This document shows, piece by piece, positions 46,765 to 57,030 of a DNA stretch of 64,000 bases. Below the pieces are notes generated by a model that ran no database searches, had not been told where the DNA came from, and saw only the letters and a program-made list of their open reading frames with translations. The stretch lies in the NCBI GenBank assembly GCA_036346225.1, contig JARFIW010000941.1:2718001-2782000 (forward strand). Reading direction: 5' to 3'. The position numbers and the translations under genes were made by a program. This DNA is from Platerodrilus igneus (lineage: Eukaryota > Arthropoda > Insecta > Coleoptera > Lycidae). The first letter of the stretch is position 1; every line of letters starts with the position of its first letter.

Positions 46765-47276
46765 CTTAATTCCTGCCTAACCTTATGGCTATGTAGTATC
46801 AGGAGTACGCATTCAACGCTAAGTATTGTAAAGTAAAAGACAACGTGGTGGCGGATGCTTTGTGTCTGCACCCGGTAGAGAATCAGATAGTACTGGAACG
46901 TCCTATTTACGTCACTGAGGAAACAAATTCCTTACAGAAATTAGAATTATAGAGAAAGGTGGCGGAAAACATGAGCAATATAATAATCGAACAAGAGAAA
47001 GACGGTTTTATCGTAAGGTAGTAGGTGAATTGATGTAAAGTGAGATGCCCAAACGATATTTGAAGTTTTGTCTGATTTACAAGGGTGTATTGTTTAAGCG
47101 TGGTTCTCGCGATTAACCAAAATTTAATTTTTGCGCTCCAAATACTCAAATTGCCACCTTAATTATATAGGAACATGAGGATAATGGGCATTTTGGTGCC
47201 GTGTAATGTTTAACTATGCTCCAACGTGATTACTTTCTTGCGTGTATGAAGCACGGAGTCAAAATGATATTAACAA
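46765..47276 (+). pseudogene. Old gypsy pol: RNase H end and integrase start
   Basis: Readable words are QEYAFNAKYCKVKDNVVADAL (split over two frames around 46800-46860) and HPVENQIVL, the usual RNase H-integrase junction, then a diverged zinc-binding/integrase start up to LQRDYFLACMKHGVK at about 47220. The element is cut at 47276 by the errantivirus-like insertion and continues at 56346. Stops in all frames. Confidence 0.7.
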
Positions 47277-47280
47277 CGCG

Positions 47281-47861
47281 AGTTAAAGTTCGGGCCTTTG
47301 GAGCTATGTTTTTAAAAAAAACATCGACACTTTAACAAAAAAAGTTTAATAGTTTATACAGAAATTACAATGAAATTTAGAATAACTGGTTTACAATAAC
47401 TTTAATAAAAAATAATTAATTGTACAGGGCGAGTAGTCTAGGTAGACAACAATGCAAAAGCTGTAAACTCAGACTGACTCGGTTGAGTAGCTCAAACAAC
47501 GAAGTATGGAGTTTGAAGACTGACTGCCGGTCCTTGAGCTCCCGGGCTTTTTATAACAACCTGCTCCTCACACGGCTTGTGGGAACTTGCAGATCTCATG
47601 TCTGCTTTACACTTCGTTACAATGTATCAATCTTAATTCTAAGTAACTGCGGTATGTTGACCGCCTGTGACCTGCCACCTGCAGTATCACTGCCCTCACG
47701 GATGCAAAGTTGCATTCCGTTCTCATGAACTGTCGATAACCTCTCTGGGTTATCCTTGTGTTACAATGTTGCATTGAACTTATACTTTATTTAACAATTT
47801 CTAATAATTCCTATTAGATTCAATATATCAATATATATAGGTAATTGGGGGATACATAACT
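47281..47861 (-). repeat. 3' LTR of the errantivirus-like element
   Basis: 581 bp. It differs from the other LTR by roughly five substitutions and a few short indels, about 1%, indicating a recent insertion. Confidence 0.95.
47518..47555 (-). promoter_or_regulatory. LTR core promoter: TATA box and initiator
   Basis: On the minus strand TATAAAAA starts at 47555 and an arthropod-type initiator TCAGTC has its A at 47521, about 34 bases downstream. The same arrangement is present in the 5' LTR around 55996-56033, where it would drive the genomic RNA. Confidence 0.65.
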
Positions 47862-47870
47862 CCTCCCACC
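47862..47870 (-). other. Polypurine tract
   Basis: Minus-strand GGTGGGAGG directly before the AGTT start of the 3' LTR, the expected place for plus-strand DNA priming. Confidence 0.8.
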
Positions 47871-47929
47871 GTAAATGAAAAATTAAGGTTTTTCTTAATT
47901 TTTAAATACATAAAATACATTATTCAATT

Positions 47930-48900
47930 TCATTTAAAATTCATTATTTCTAAAGGTATACTTGTTGTTTCTTTATTTTCTTTTGTTTCCTTAAATCTAG
48001 AACTGTTTCCTTCATTCTTATATCTAAGGTACATTTTGTATAATACATACATGATTACAAAAATTACTAAAATGATCAATACAATTGTCCACACACTTAT
48101 ATTATTATAATGTAACTTTGGCGTTTTGAGTTCATTTAATTGTTCTTTATAACTTTCCACTAATTTCACGGCGTGGTTGAGGTCGTCTAAGTCTAAATGC
48201 TCTAGCTTCATAGGTTTCTTGATCATTTCTTCGTCTTCTTGTTGTATCTTGAACTGTAGTTCCAGTAGGTTTGCAAGTTTTTTGTTGTTATGGGATCTTG
48301 ATAAACTCTGATTACTTCTTCTTTCAATTTCACATAACAGTCTTCTTTGAGGGTAATTAGTTTGCTTCCGATTAATGCTTGGTTATTTTCATCTTGGTTG
48401 CAGTGGATGGTTGCTATTACTTCTGTTGGGAAAATGGCTATCCATTTGTTATCTGTAACTTTTTGAATTTTCATATTAGTTATTTGCACTTGTTTGGTTT
48501 CACAGTTTTCGTAATGATTTGAGAATTTTAATAGTTGTACTTCACAAGGGCTGTCTTCTTTAATGGTTGTTGTCGTCATCGATTGACATAAATATTGGTT
48601 TGGTGTTACTTCAGTACATTTTTCGTTTGTATAACCATATCTCAGTTCATTTAGGGATAGGAATTTGGTTTTGGGTATAATTACTTGGTATGTGCTAGTA
48701 ACCTTTGTTGGAAAAGCAAATAAATGATAATAATGATAATTGTTACTTTCTACTATTGGAATTTTTATTAAAATATCTTAATGTTGCTAAAATTTGTTAC
48801 ATTAAAGTAAGGGTTGATATTATTTGAGTAAATATTGTAATTTTGTATACTGCCTAGTTTATTGGTAGTATACCGGGGTTGTTTTTATATGTTATATTAT
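47930..48900 (-). pseudogene. Env remnant, C-terminal part with membrane anchor
   Basis: Two adjacent minus-strand frames (48579-48223 and 48226-47930), plus diverged coding-like sequence up to about 48880. The second has a clear membrane segment, VWTIVLIILVIFVIMYVLY, followed by a basic cytoplasmic tail, at the position expected for the C-terminal anchor of an errantivirus envelope of the baculovirus-F type. The two frames overlap by four bases, so a frameshift separates them. Only about 320 codons of an expected 450-500 can be placed; the N-terminal part, with signal peptide, cleavage site and fusion region, is not seen. The protein could not act as an entry protein in this state. Confidence 0.7.
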
Positions 48901-51900
48901 TACTTGGTTGTCCGTTCTACCTGGGTGGAGGTTGACGGTAAGGGTGATGACTGTCCATCTGAAATTACAGGGTGTCTTAGGTTTTTTAAATGAATGTACT
49001 TTGTTATTTTACCGTTGTCTACTACTGCTATGTTTTTATCTGATATTTTCTTAATTTTAAATGGTCCTAAATTTCTGGGTGCTGTTTTATGTCGCTTGCT
49101 CTGAAAGTTTTTTTCGTATACGGTTTGTCCTATTGAAAATTTATTTGAGTCGGTATTTTTGTTTCGGGTTGTGGTGATTCGTTCCTTATCGTTCTCTAAT
49201 TTATCTTTTACCTTGTCGTAAGTTATTTTAATTTTCTTTGTGGTCTTTTGCATATTGTTGATATACTTCCTTGTTGTAGTGTATGTCATAGGGATTTCGT
49301 GAATCTGAATGTCCTAAGGTTAATTCTAAGGGTGTAAAATTTGTTGATGAGTGAATTGTGTTATTATAGGCGATTAGTGCGTATGACATTAAATTGGTTA
49401 TATGTTCCTTTTTATAATTTATTCTTAATAATCGAATTTGTTCTAACAGGGTTAAATGTAATCGTTCAATTAGTCCGTTTGACTCAGGGTGGTTTTCCGT
49501 TATGAAATGAATTTTTATTTTGTGTAGTTCTAAAGTGTTTTGAATTGTCTCATTTTTAAATTCGCTACCATTGTCTAAAGTTATTGATTCGGGTGTTCCG
49601 TAAAATGTGAAATATTGTAAAAATCCTTGGGTCACGTCAATGCTATTTTTGGATGTGATTGGTATTGCTTGGCCTATTTTTGTGAATGCGTCTATAATTG
49701 TCAGACAGTTTTGCGCTTCTACTACTAGAGTATCGGCATGTAGTTTTTGAAATGGTTTGTCGGGTGTTTTGGTTAACATTAAGGGTATCTTTGGGGGTTT
49801 CCTATCGTATTTCGCTTTGTCACATAATTCGCATTGGTTAATGAAATCTGTGGTCAAGTCCTTCATGTCTTTAAAATAATAACGTCTTATGAGTTGTTTT
49901 ATTGTTTCGTTAATTCCACGATGGTTGGTTTTTCCTTCGTGTTGATTTCTAATTACACCGTTTATTTCGTCAAGGTCGTCTAGTGTTATTAGTTTTCTAG
50001 TACATCTGATGAGTCCAGGTCCAGAGTTATTGAATAATTTAATGTATAATTCTGAAAATCTTTGGTATAAATGTTCGGTATTGAAATAAAAATAAAATCG
50101 TTTTTTCTCGGGGGTGTATTCTTTTAGAATTTTAATTATTTGTTCTTCGTTGTCATCTTTAGTTATTTGAATTTGGTATATTTTTTTATTATCTACTTTT
50201 GTATATTTTACTGGATTGGGGTTATTTAAAACTTCGGTTATTATAAATTGGTTGGGTTTCATATCGATTGCTTCGTTTAAAATTTTAATCGCGTTTTTTG
50301 GTTCTTCGTTTTGTGTCGAATGTATCGTGTCGATTTCGTCTGGATCTTCTCTTATTTCTGCTTCGTCTACGTTTCCTATAATGGATTCCGTTTCTAATGC
50401 ATTGAGTTGGATTCGGCTTAAAGCGTCTGCGTTGTTGTTATAAATTCCTTTTTTATATATAATTTCGTAATCATACTCTTCGAGTCTGATTCTCCATCTC
50501 TGTAATTTTGAATTCGGTTCTTTCAGTTTACATAGCCATACTAGTGGTCTATGATCGGTGTATATGTAAAATTTTCTTCCGTATAAATAAGGTCTAAAAT
50601 ATTTTATTGCCCAAATTATGGCTAATAACTCTTTTTCTATAGTGCTATATTTTTGTTCGGTTTCATTTAGGGTTCTGGATGCGTAGCTGATAGGTTTATC
50701 GCTACCTACTTTTCCTTGGCTCAATACTTCGCCTAATGCTACATTCGATGCGTCTGTCGTCAGTATAAATGGTTTTGTAAAGTCTGGGTATTCTAATACA
50801 GGGTGATTCGTTAATATGTTTTAATTTTGTCTACGGCTTTAATAAATTCCGGGTGTGTTCAATTTTGTTTCCTTTTTAAACAATTTGTCAGGGTTTGGTT
50901 ATCTGAGCGTAACCTTTAATGAATTTGCGGTAGTAACCACTAAGTCCTAGAAATCCTTTAATTTCTTTGTTTGTTTTGGTAATGGGTAATTTAGAACTGC
51001 ATTTGTTTTGTCTGGATTTGGCATTACTCCTTGGGGTGTTATTACATGTCCTAAAAATGATACTTCTTTTTGTAAGAATTCGCTCTTGTCTAATTGTACT
51101 TTAAAATGTGCTTGTCTAAGTCTTTCGAATACTTCTTTCAATCTTTCTATGTGTTCTACCAATGATGTAGAATAAACTATGATGTCATCAAGGTATACAA
51201 GGCATTTTTCATTGAGTATTCCTCGTAATATATTGTCCATGACTCTCTGGAAAGTAGCGGGTGCGTTCTTTAATCCAAATGGCATTCGTTTGTACTCGTA
51301 ATGTCCTCTAGGTGTGCTGAAGGCTGTTTTTGATATGTCTTTTTCTTCCATCTCTACTTGATGGTATCCTGATGCTAGGTCTAATGTTGTAAAATATTGG
51401 CATTTGCCTAATTTGTCTAAAATTTCGGTTTTTGGTAGTGGATATTTGTCATCTACCGTTTTTTCATTTAACTTTCTATAATCTATTACCATTCTGTACT
51501 TTCTCTTTCCGGTTGCGTCTAATTTCTTAGGTACTATTAACACGGGGCTGCTCCATGGTGAATTGGAGTGCTGGATTATGTCTTGGTCTAACAAGTCTGC
51601 TACTTGTCTGTCAGCTTCTTCTTGGCTTGCATGAGGTAGTCTATATGCTTTTGTAAAAATAGGTTTGTCGTCTGTTAACTCGATATTATGTTTTACTGTG
51701 TTGGCGAATGTTAATGGTATTCCTTCACAGTGGAATATGTCTCGGTATTCAAAACATAAGTTTTTAATTGCTCTTTCTTCTTCTTGATTGATGTCGGTAT
51801 TGAAGCGGATGTTAGTTAAATTTTCTCTTAACATTTCATCATGTTCTATTGGGTTGTAATCGTTTTCTAAATTTTCGTCTATTTCCATTTCGTTAAAATT

Positions 51901-52540
51901 TAGTTCTTCTACGTTAATTGGGTCTGTCAGTGATAATTCTACGGGATAGTCGTTTGAATTTAATATTGTTGTGGTTGCATAATTATCTTTTATTTGCACT
52001 AAGGCGGTTGGGGTTTCTACTTCTTGCTGAAATGTCATATGATTTATTATTCCTAAATTTTTGTTAGATTTTACTGGGATTTTTATTTTTCTTTCCGTTC
52101 GGGGTTCTATAGTGTATTTTTGTTCAATTTGTGTGTTTTGAAATTTAATTGGGATTTTTCCGTATTTTGTCCTTAATAAGCGATTTTTAATGTCAATGTT
52201 GGCTCCTAATTTTCTTAGAAGATCCATTCCGATTAATCCGTCATATTTATCGTTAAATTCGAATACACAAAATTTATGTTTCATTTTAACATTAAATGTT
52301 CTCGGTAAGGGTATATTTGCTACGAATTGGTGTAGTGTTGTTTGATGGGCTGTTTTAATTTTAAATGGTTCTCTTTCTACATAATCTAAATAGTGTTTTT
52401 GTACGGTTCTGGGGCTAATTAATGTTTTAGAGGATCCGGTGTCGATTAATAGTTTGAATTTGGCGTGGGGTATTTCTATGTATGGTAATACTAAGTGATT
52501 TATATTATTTAAGTTTATTAAGTTTGGTTGTCTATGAATG
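48900..52540 (-). pseudogene. Pol of the errantivirus-like element
   Basis: Open from the gag overlap down to 50947: protease with LLIDTGSSKT at about 52440, RT with KYRMVIDYRKLN, FTTLDLASGYHQ, MPFGLKNAPATFQ and catalytic YLDD (about 51190), then [11 protein letters not shown]. The frame breaks near 50960 and again between about 50820 and 50890. RNase H and integrase follow (50724-49228): YTDHRPLVW, ADALSR, a zinc-binding H-H-C-C region ending NQCELCDKAKYD, then integrase with HADTLV, DNGSEFKN and HPESNGLIERLH (D, D, E). A 1-nt shift near 49235 leads to the C-terminal domain ending at 48900 (IGQTVYEKN, GPFKIKK). Order and motifs are complete, but at least three frame breaks prevent a full product. 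Confidence 0.92.
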
Positions 52541-53701
52541 GGTCCATTTGAAAATTTGAATTCGAGTTTTCGTCGTCGTACTCCTCGTAAGTTTCGTATT
52601 GTTCGTCACGTTCATAAGTTTCTGCATGGTTTGATTCATTGTTCGTAGGTGTCTCAATGTAATTATTCTGATCAATGTCAAATTTTTCTATTTCTTGATG
52701 AAATAATTCTTCCGATGTAAAATTACGTTTCTGATGAGGGTTTGGTCGGATATGTGTTATTTTTGTGTTTTGTCTGGTGTTACCAGATGAGGTATCCATT
52801 GGTGTTGGTTTGTAATAATTGTTAGGGTTGTTATGAGTATTAGTCATTGGTGTATTTCTATTGGGGTTTGCGTTGAATACTGGTCTTTGTTGGTTTAAGT
52901 TTTGATTAAATCTTGGTTGGAATGCTGGTTTCGTAAAAGTTGGGTTAAATGTTGGTTTTGAAAAATGTTTAAATTGATTATTAAAATTTGTATTGTTAAA
53001 ACTTGGGTTATTACTTCGCGGTTGATTTGTTTGTGTGTTAAAGGGTGTGAATTTTGTTGAGGGATTGTTTGTCTTGTAGCTTGTATGGTTTTATTGGTGA
53101 ATAACTTTTATTCGCGTTGGGATTGTATAGTCTGTTGCGGTAATACATTACATTTTCTTCTTCTATTACTAGGCTCATAGCTTCTTCTAGATTTTGGGGT
53201 CGTTGGAATCTGATTTTATCCGATAGTCGTTCTGGTAAAGCGTTTATGTATGTGTCTAGTGCCATTTCGTCATACATTTTGTTTTAAATGTCTAACGTTT
53301 TGATCGGTTTCTTCGATTTTTAATTTTGTTAAAATTAAACTTCTCACGTCTTGGCATTTCATTCCGAATTAGTAGGGGGATTGATTGTGTTCCATTCTAA
53401 GGTTTATTAGGTCTCGTACTAGGCATTTTATATTACGTTGGTCCCCAAAATATGCAATTAGTAGTTGTTTAAACTCCTGCCATTCCTGTAAATCGTCCCT
53501 ACTGGCGATTAAGGTTAGTGCCCTTCCGGTTAGTTTACTTATTACCAAGCGTATAAGCAATGAATTTCTTGCGTCATCTCCGGGTTTGTAGAAGGTTTTT
53601 AGGAACATTTCAGATGCTCCAATGAAATTTGAGAGATGGGCTTCCGTGCCATCAAATATCTGGATTGTCTCCAAATAGAGTCGCAAGTCTGTGTTACTCA
53701 T
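52518..53701 (-). pseudogene. Gag of the errantivirus-like element
   Basis: ATG at 53701; the frame reads IQIFDGTEAHLSNFIGASE and WQEFKQLLIAYFGDQRN, a capsid-like region of the 17.6/297 type. Frame breaks near 53370 (C-run), 53278 and 53036 separate it from YINALPERLSDKIRF, an asparagine-rich middle and a C-terminal acidic part (YETYEEYDDENS) ending at 52518. No zinc knuckle is visible, as in related insect elements whose Gag lacks one. Pol starts in the -1 frame over the Gag end. Full length would be about 390 residues. Confidence 0.85.
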
Positions 53702-53770
53702 GTTGGTTAAGGGTTGTTTTCGATTTTGGGAAATTTCAAAAAAAATTTTATTATTATTATTTTTTTTGAA

Positions 53771-54310
53771 TTGAGGTTTATTTCGCTATTTGTATTGTTA
53801 CTTTTACTTCGGATTTATTAATTTTCCGTTTGGGTTGTAAAATTTCAAATTTTGTAGAAATTGGGGTTGGTTTTGTTATTTGTAGCGTTAATTTTGCTTG
53901 GGATGTATTAATTTTTCTTTTGGATTGAATAGTTTTGAATCTTGTAAAAATTAGGGTTGATTTAGCTATTTGAAACGTTAACTTTGGTTTTGGTTTGTTA
54001 ATTTTTTCTTTAGATTAGGTAATTTCAAATTTTGTAAAGATTGAGGTTTATTTTGCTATTTTCGGCGTTATTTTTAGTTTGGAATTGTTAATTTTCAGTT
54101 TGGATTGGGTGGATAAAAATTTGGTAAAGGTTGAGGTTTATTTTGCTATTTTCGGCGTTATTTTTAGTTTGGAATTGTTAATTTTCATTTTGGATTGGGT
54201 GGATAAAAATTTGGTAAAGGTTGAGGTTTATTTTGTTATTTTTCAGCGTTATTTCTAGTTAGGATTTGTTAATTTTTAGTTTAGATTGTGGAAATAAAAA
54301 TTTACACAGT
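53771..54310 (-). repeat. Six tandem 90-bp repeats in the leader
   Basis: Units begin (plus strand, TTGAGGTTTATTT and variants) at 53771, 53861, 53951, 54041, 54131 and 54221, an exact 90-bp spacing. The last three are the most alike. All minus-strand frames of a unit contain stops, so it is non-coding despite the period of three. It sits between the primer site and the gag ATG, the position of the insulator in the Drosophila gypsy element. Confidence 0.93.
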
Positions 54311-55748
54311 GCGGATGTACTTGTGAGATTTATACTCAATACCGTAGTCTTGGATTCGCTTGTTTTTATGCAGCTTTTAATTTGTCTTATATTCTAAATA
54401 TAACTTGAGGTTAATTGCTCCTGTACTCTATTGTCGCAATTTAAATACTTAAGTTGTAGTCTTTGTTATTTAATCACGTACGTTGAGGTAATTGCACTTA
54501 CAGGTGTTATTTTCAATTTATAGGAATTACTAATTTACTTGCTAATGCTTTTGCATAAAGTGTTACGTCTAGTTTTATTCTTAGATATCTCGGTGTTCAC
54601 GACTTGAAATTGGACTCTTCGTTACGTGCGTTTTCAGGTTTACAATTATGAGCGTAAGATAACGTTTAGCGTTATTCTGTATTCGTATTGAAATAATGCT
54701 CTTTATAATGCTGATTAATTAGTTGAAAAACGTTTAGATTTTATACCGTGATTGTTGCAATTGTACACGCTTTTATAGATTAATTACTTGTAGATATTAA
54801 ATGCAAAAACTGCGTTGCTTTATTATGTCGTGATGAGTTTATTACTTATGATGCAAATTGAAATTATACTTTAGTACTGTGCAAAATTCTGAAAGCTATT
54901 TCTTTAAGGTAATAATGATATTGCGTTCGCAGACTTCGCTTATCTTAGGTGAGGTTTTGGGTTACGGTAGTTTTAAATTACCGTAGTTTCAATTATTGCA
55001 GAGTGTTTTTGCTGTGATTTATTCAGTATTATAGAGGTCAATGGTTTAATCAATCGTTCCGTGGTTGCTTTTTGAAGAATTAACTTTAGCTTTGAAATTA
55101 ATTTCGCGTTCTGTGTTTTTATTTTATCGGATTGAAAACGTGCTTTTGAATCGCTCTGGTTAATGTTTCTTATTTTGGTGTTAGTGAATGTGCGCCTGTT
55201 TATTTTTGGATTATTTTTGAGTTCGTTCTATTTAATTGTGGTAAGAATCTCTTAAATATCAAGTTTCATTTGCTTTTTAAAAGAAAGTCTCTTTTTAAAA
55301 TTCAAGTCTCATTTGCTTTTTAAAGAAAAAATATCTCTTTAACATTCGTCTCATAAAATGTTTTACAGTCTCGTTTTGAAAATAATTCACTTTGTAACTA
55401 TTTTCAAGAAAATATTCATAAAATAAATTCATAAAACAATAATAATAAAATAATAATACTAGCATATATCAATTATAGTTTTTGGTTTAAAAAAAGGTAT
55501 GGAAATGAACTTACATTAATTTCATCTGTTTCTTTGGTGGGTTCGATCGATTCTGTATTTTGTCCACCTTGGTTTGTTTGTTGGCTTTAGACGATTCTTG
55601 TTCTTTGTCCAACTTGGTTTGTTGCTGGATTTAGACTATGCTTGTTCTTCCTCCAACTTGGTTTGAGTTCTGCCAAAATTTCGAATTAAAATTCTTGGTC
55701 ACCAATCTTCCGATTTTTGGATTTTCAGTGCCCTTTTGACATCCGTTA
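54311..55748 (-). other. Rest of the errantivirus-like 5' leader
   Basis: Non-coding. It holds a two-unit repeat of about 40 bp at about 55258-55340 and three loosely related units of 50 bp with CAACTTGGTTTG or a variant at about 55560-55670, near the primer site. Confidence 0.7.
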
Positions 55749-55759
55749 CGACTGCGCCA
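55749..55759 (-). other. Primer-binding site, tRNA-Ser
   Basis: Minus-strand TGGCGCAGTCG, directly inside the 5' LTR, complementary to the 3' end (CGACTGCGCCA) of insect tRNA-Ser. The 17.6/297 group is known to use tRNA-Ser. Confidence 0.85.
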
Positions 55760-56341
55760 GTTAAAGTTCGGGCCTTTGGAGCTATGTTTTTAAAAAAAAC
55801 ATCGACACTTTAACAAAAAAAGTTTAATAGTTTATACAGAAATTACAATGAAATTTAGAATAACTGGTTCACAATAACTTTAATAAAAAATAATTAATTG
55901 TACTGGGCGAGTAGTCTAGGTAGACAACAATGCAAAAGCTGTAAACTCAGACTGACTCGGTTGAGTAGCTCAAACAACGAAGTATGGAGTTTGAAGACTG
56001 ACTGCCGGTCCTTGAGCTCCCGGGCTTTTATAACAACCTGCCCTTCACACGGCTTGTGGAACTTGCAGATCTCATGTCTGCTTTACACTTTGTTACAATG
56101 TATCAATCTTAATTCTAAGTAACTGCGGTATGTTGACCGCCTGTGACCTGCCACCTGCAGTATCACTGCCCTCACGGATGCAAAGTTGCATTCCGTTCTC
56201 ATGAACTGTCGATAACCTCTCTGGGTTATCCTTGTGTTACAATGTTGCATTGAACTTATACTTTATTTAACAATTTCTAATAATTCCTATTAGATTCAAT
56301 ATATCAATATATATATATAAGTAATTGGGGGATACATAACT
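55759..56341 (-). repeat. 5' LTR of the errantivirus-like element
   Basis: 583 bp partner of 47281-47861. It has two extra AT units in the (AT)n near its outer end. Confidence 0.95.
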
Positions 56342-56345
56342 CGCG

Positions 56346-57030
56346 TGAGTTGGCACAGAAGATCAAAGTTTCAGAGAAAAGTAAAAAACGAATATCACAG
56401 CAAGGTGGCGTACGTTCTAAATAAAGTTGTATGTACCGAATGAAACCATTTCCGCGTTTGCCATCAAGTTCCACATAGCTGTAGGTAGTTGTAAATGATT
56501 TCAGCAAACTAGTAGCACTCTATCTCTTAAAACGGGCAAATACAATACATATACTTAGTTGTCTTACAATGAAGTACTTTAAGGAAATTGTTCTATCGGA
56601 TAACCGCAATCAATTTTCTAGCATCCAACGGAGGGATACCTTAGTATCGATGAGTATAAAAATATCTCATACATAGGTATATTTCCCACAAGGTAGTCTG
56701 ACTGAAAGATCTCAGATCTCTATATCGTGCAGTTTATTCGTAATGAGGTTTTGTAGCACTTTAGTTTTAGACAAATAGATAATGCTCTTCGTGCTATGTG
56801 AGTTGTCGGAATTTAGGCGAGAAAGTTATAGCTAACGTATTTGAAATCCTGCGCAGCCGTGGTCCAGACGGTCGTGCGCATAGATCGGAAAGTACAAAAA
56901 TATTATTCTAGTTTTGGCATGTAGTCAGTACATACGTTTCTTTAAGAAAAGGTGGCGTAAGTTTCAAGCTAACATGGATAGAAGAAAGCTCCACTCATGG
57001 AAATTCTATATTGCTTGGCTTTGGGGCCAT
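56346..57030 (+). pseudogene. Old gypsy pol: integrase core, after the insertion
   Basis: Directly after the CGCG duplication the old integrase resumes in shifting frames: MKPFPRLPSSST near 56440 and VVNDFSKLVALYLLKRANT at about 56490 (the first catalytic aspartate region), then EIVLSDNRNQFSS near 56590 (second aspartate). Below about 56760 only weak similarity can be followed to roughly 57030. With the fragments at 43905 and 46765 it forms one dispersed pol. Confidence 0.72.

Larger units (their letters stand above)
47281..56341 (-). mobile_element. Errantivirus-like Ty3/gypsy element (insect endogenous retrovirus type)
   Basis: 9.06 kb with near-identical LTRs (581 and 583 bp) starting AGTT and ending AACT, and a 4-bp duplication CGCG at 47277-47280 and 56342-56345. 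On the minus strand: 5' LTR (55759-56341), tRNA-Ser primer site, a 2-kb leader with tandem repeats, gag, pol (protease, RT, RNase H, integrase), an env remnant, polypurine tract, 3' LTR. The gag-pol overlap needs a -1 frame change, as in insect errantiviruses. Pol words are closest in kind to the 17.6/297 group. Gag and pol carry several single-base frame breaks and env is N-terminally incomplete, so it is not functional as it stands. Confidence 0.93.

Noticed and set aside
47930..48900. Complete envelope gene
   Set aside because: Only a C-terminal portion with the membrane anchor can be placed; the upstream half is absent and frames are broken.
53771..54310. Coding interpretation of the 90-bp repeats
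   Set aside because: The unit length is a multiple of three, but every minus-strand frame has a stop in each unit.
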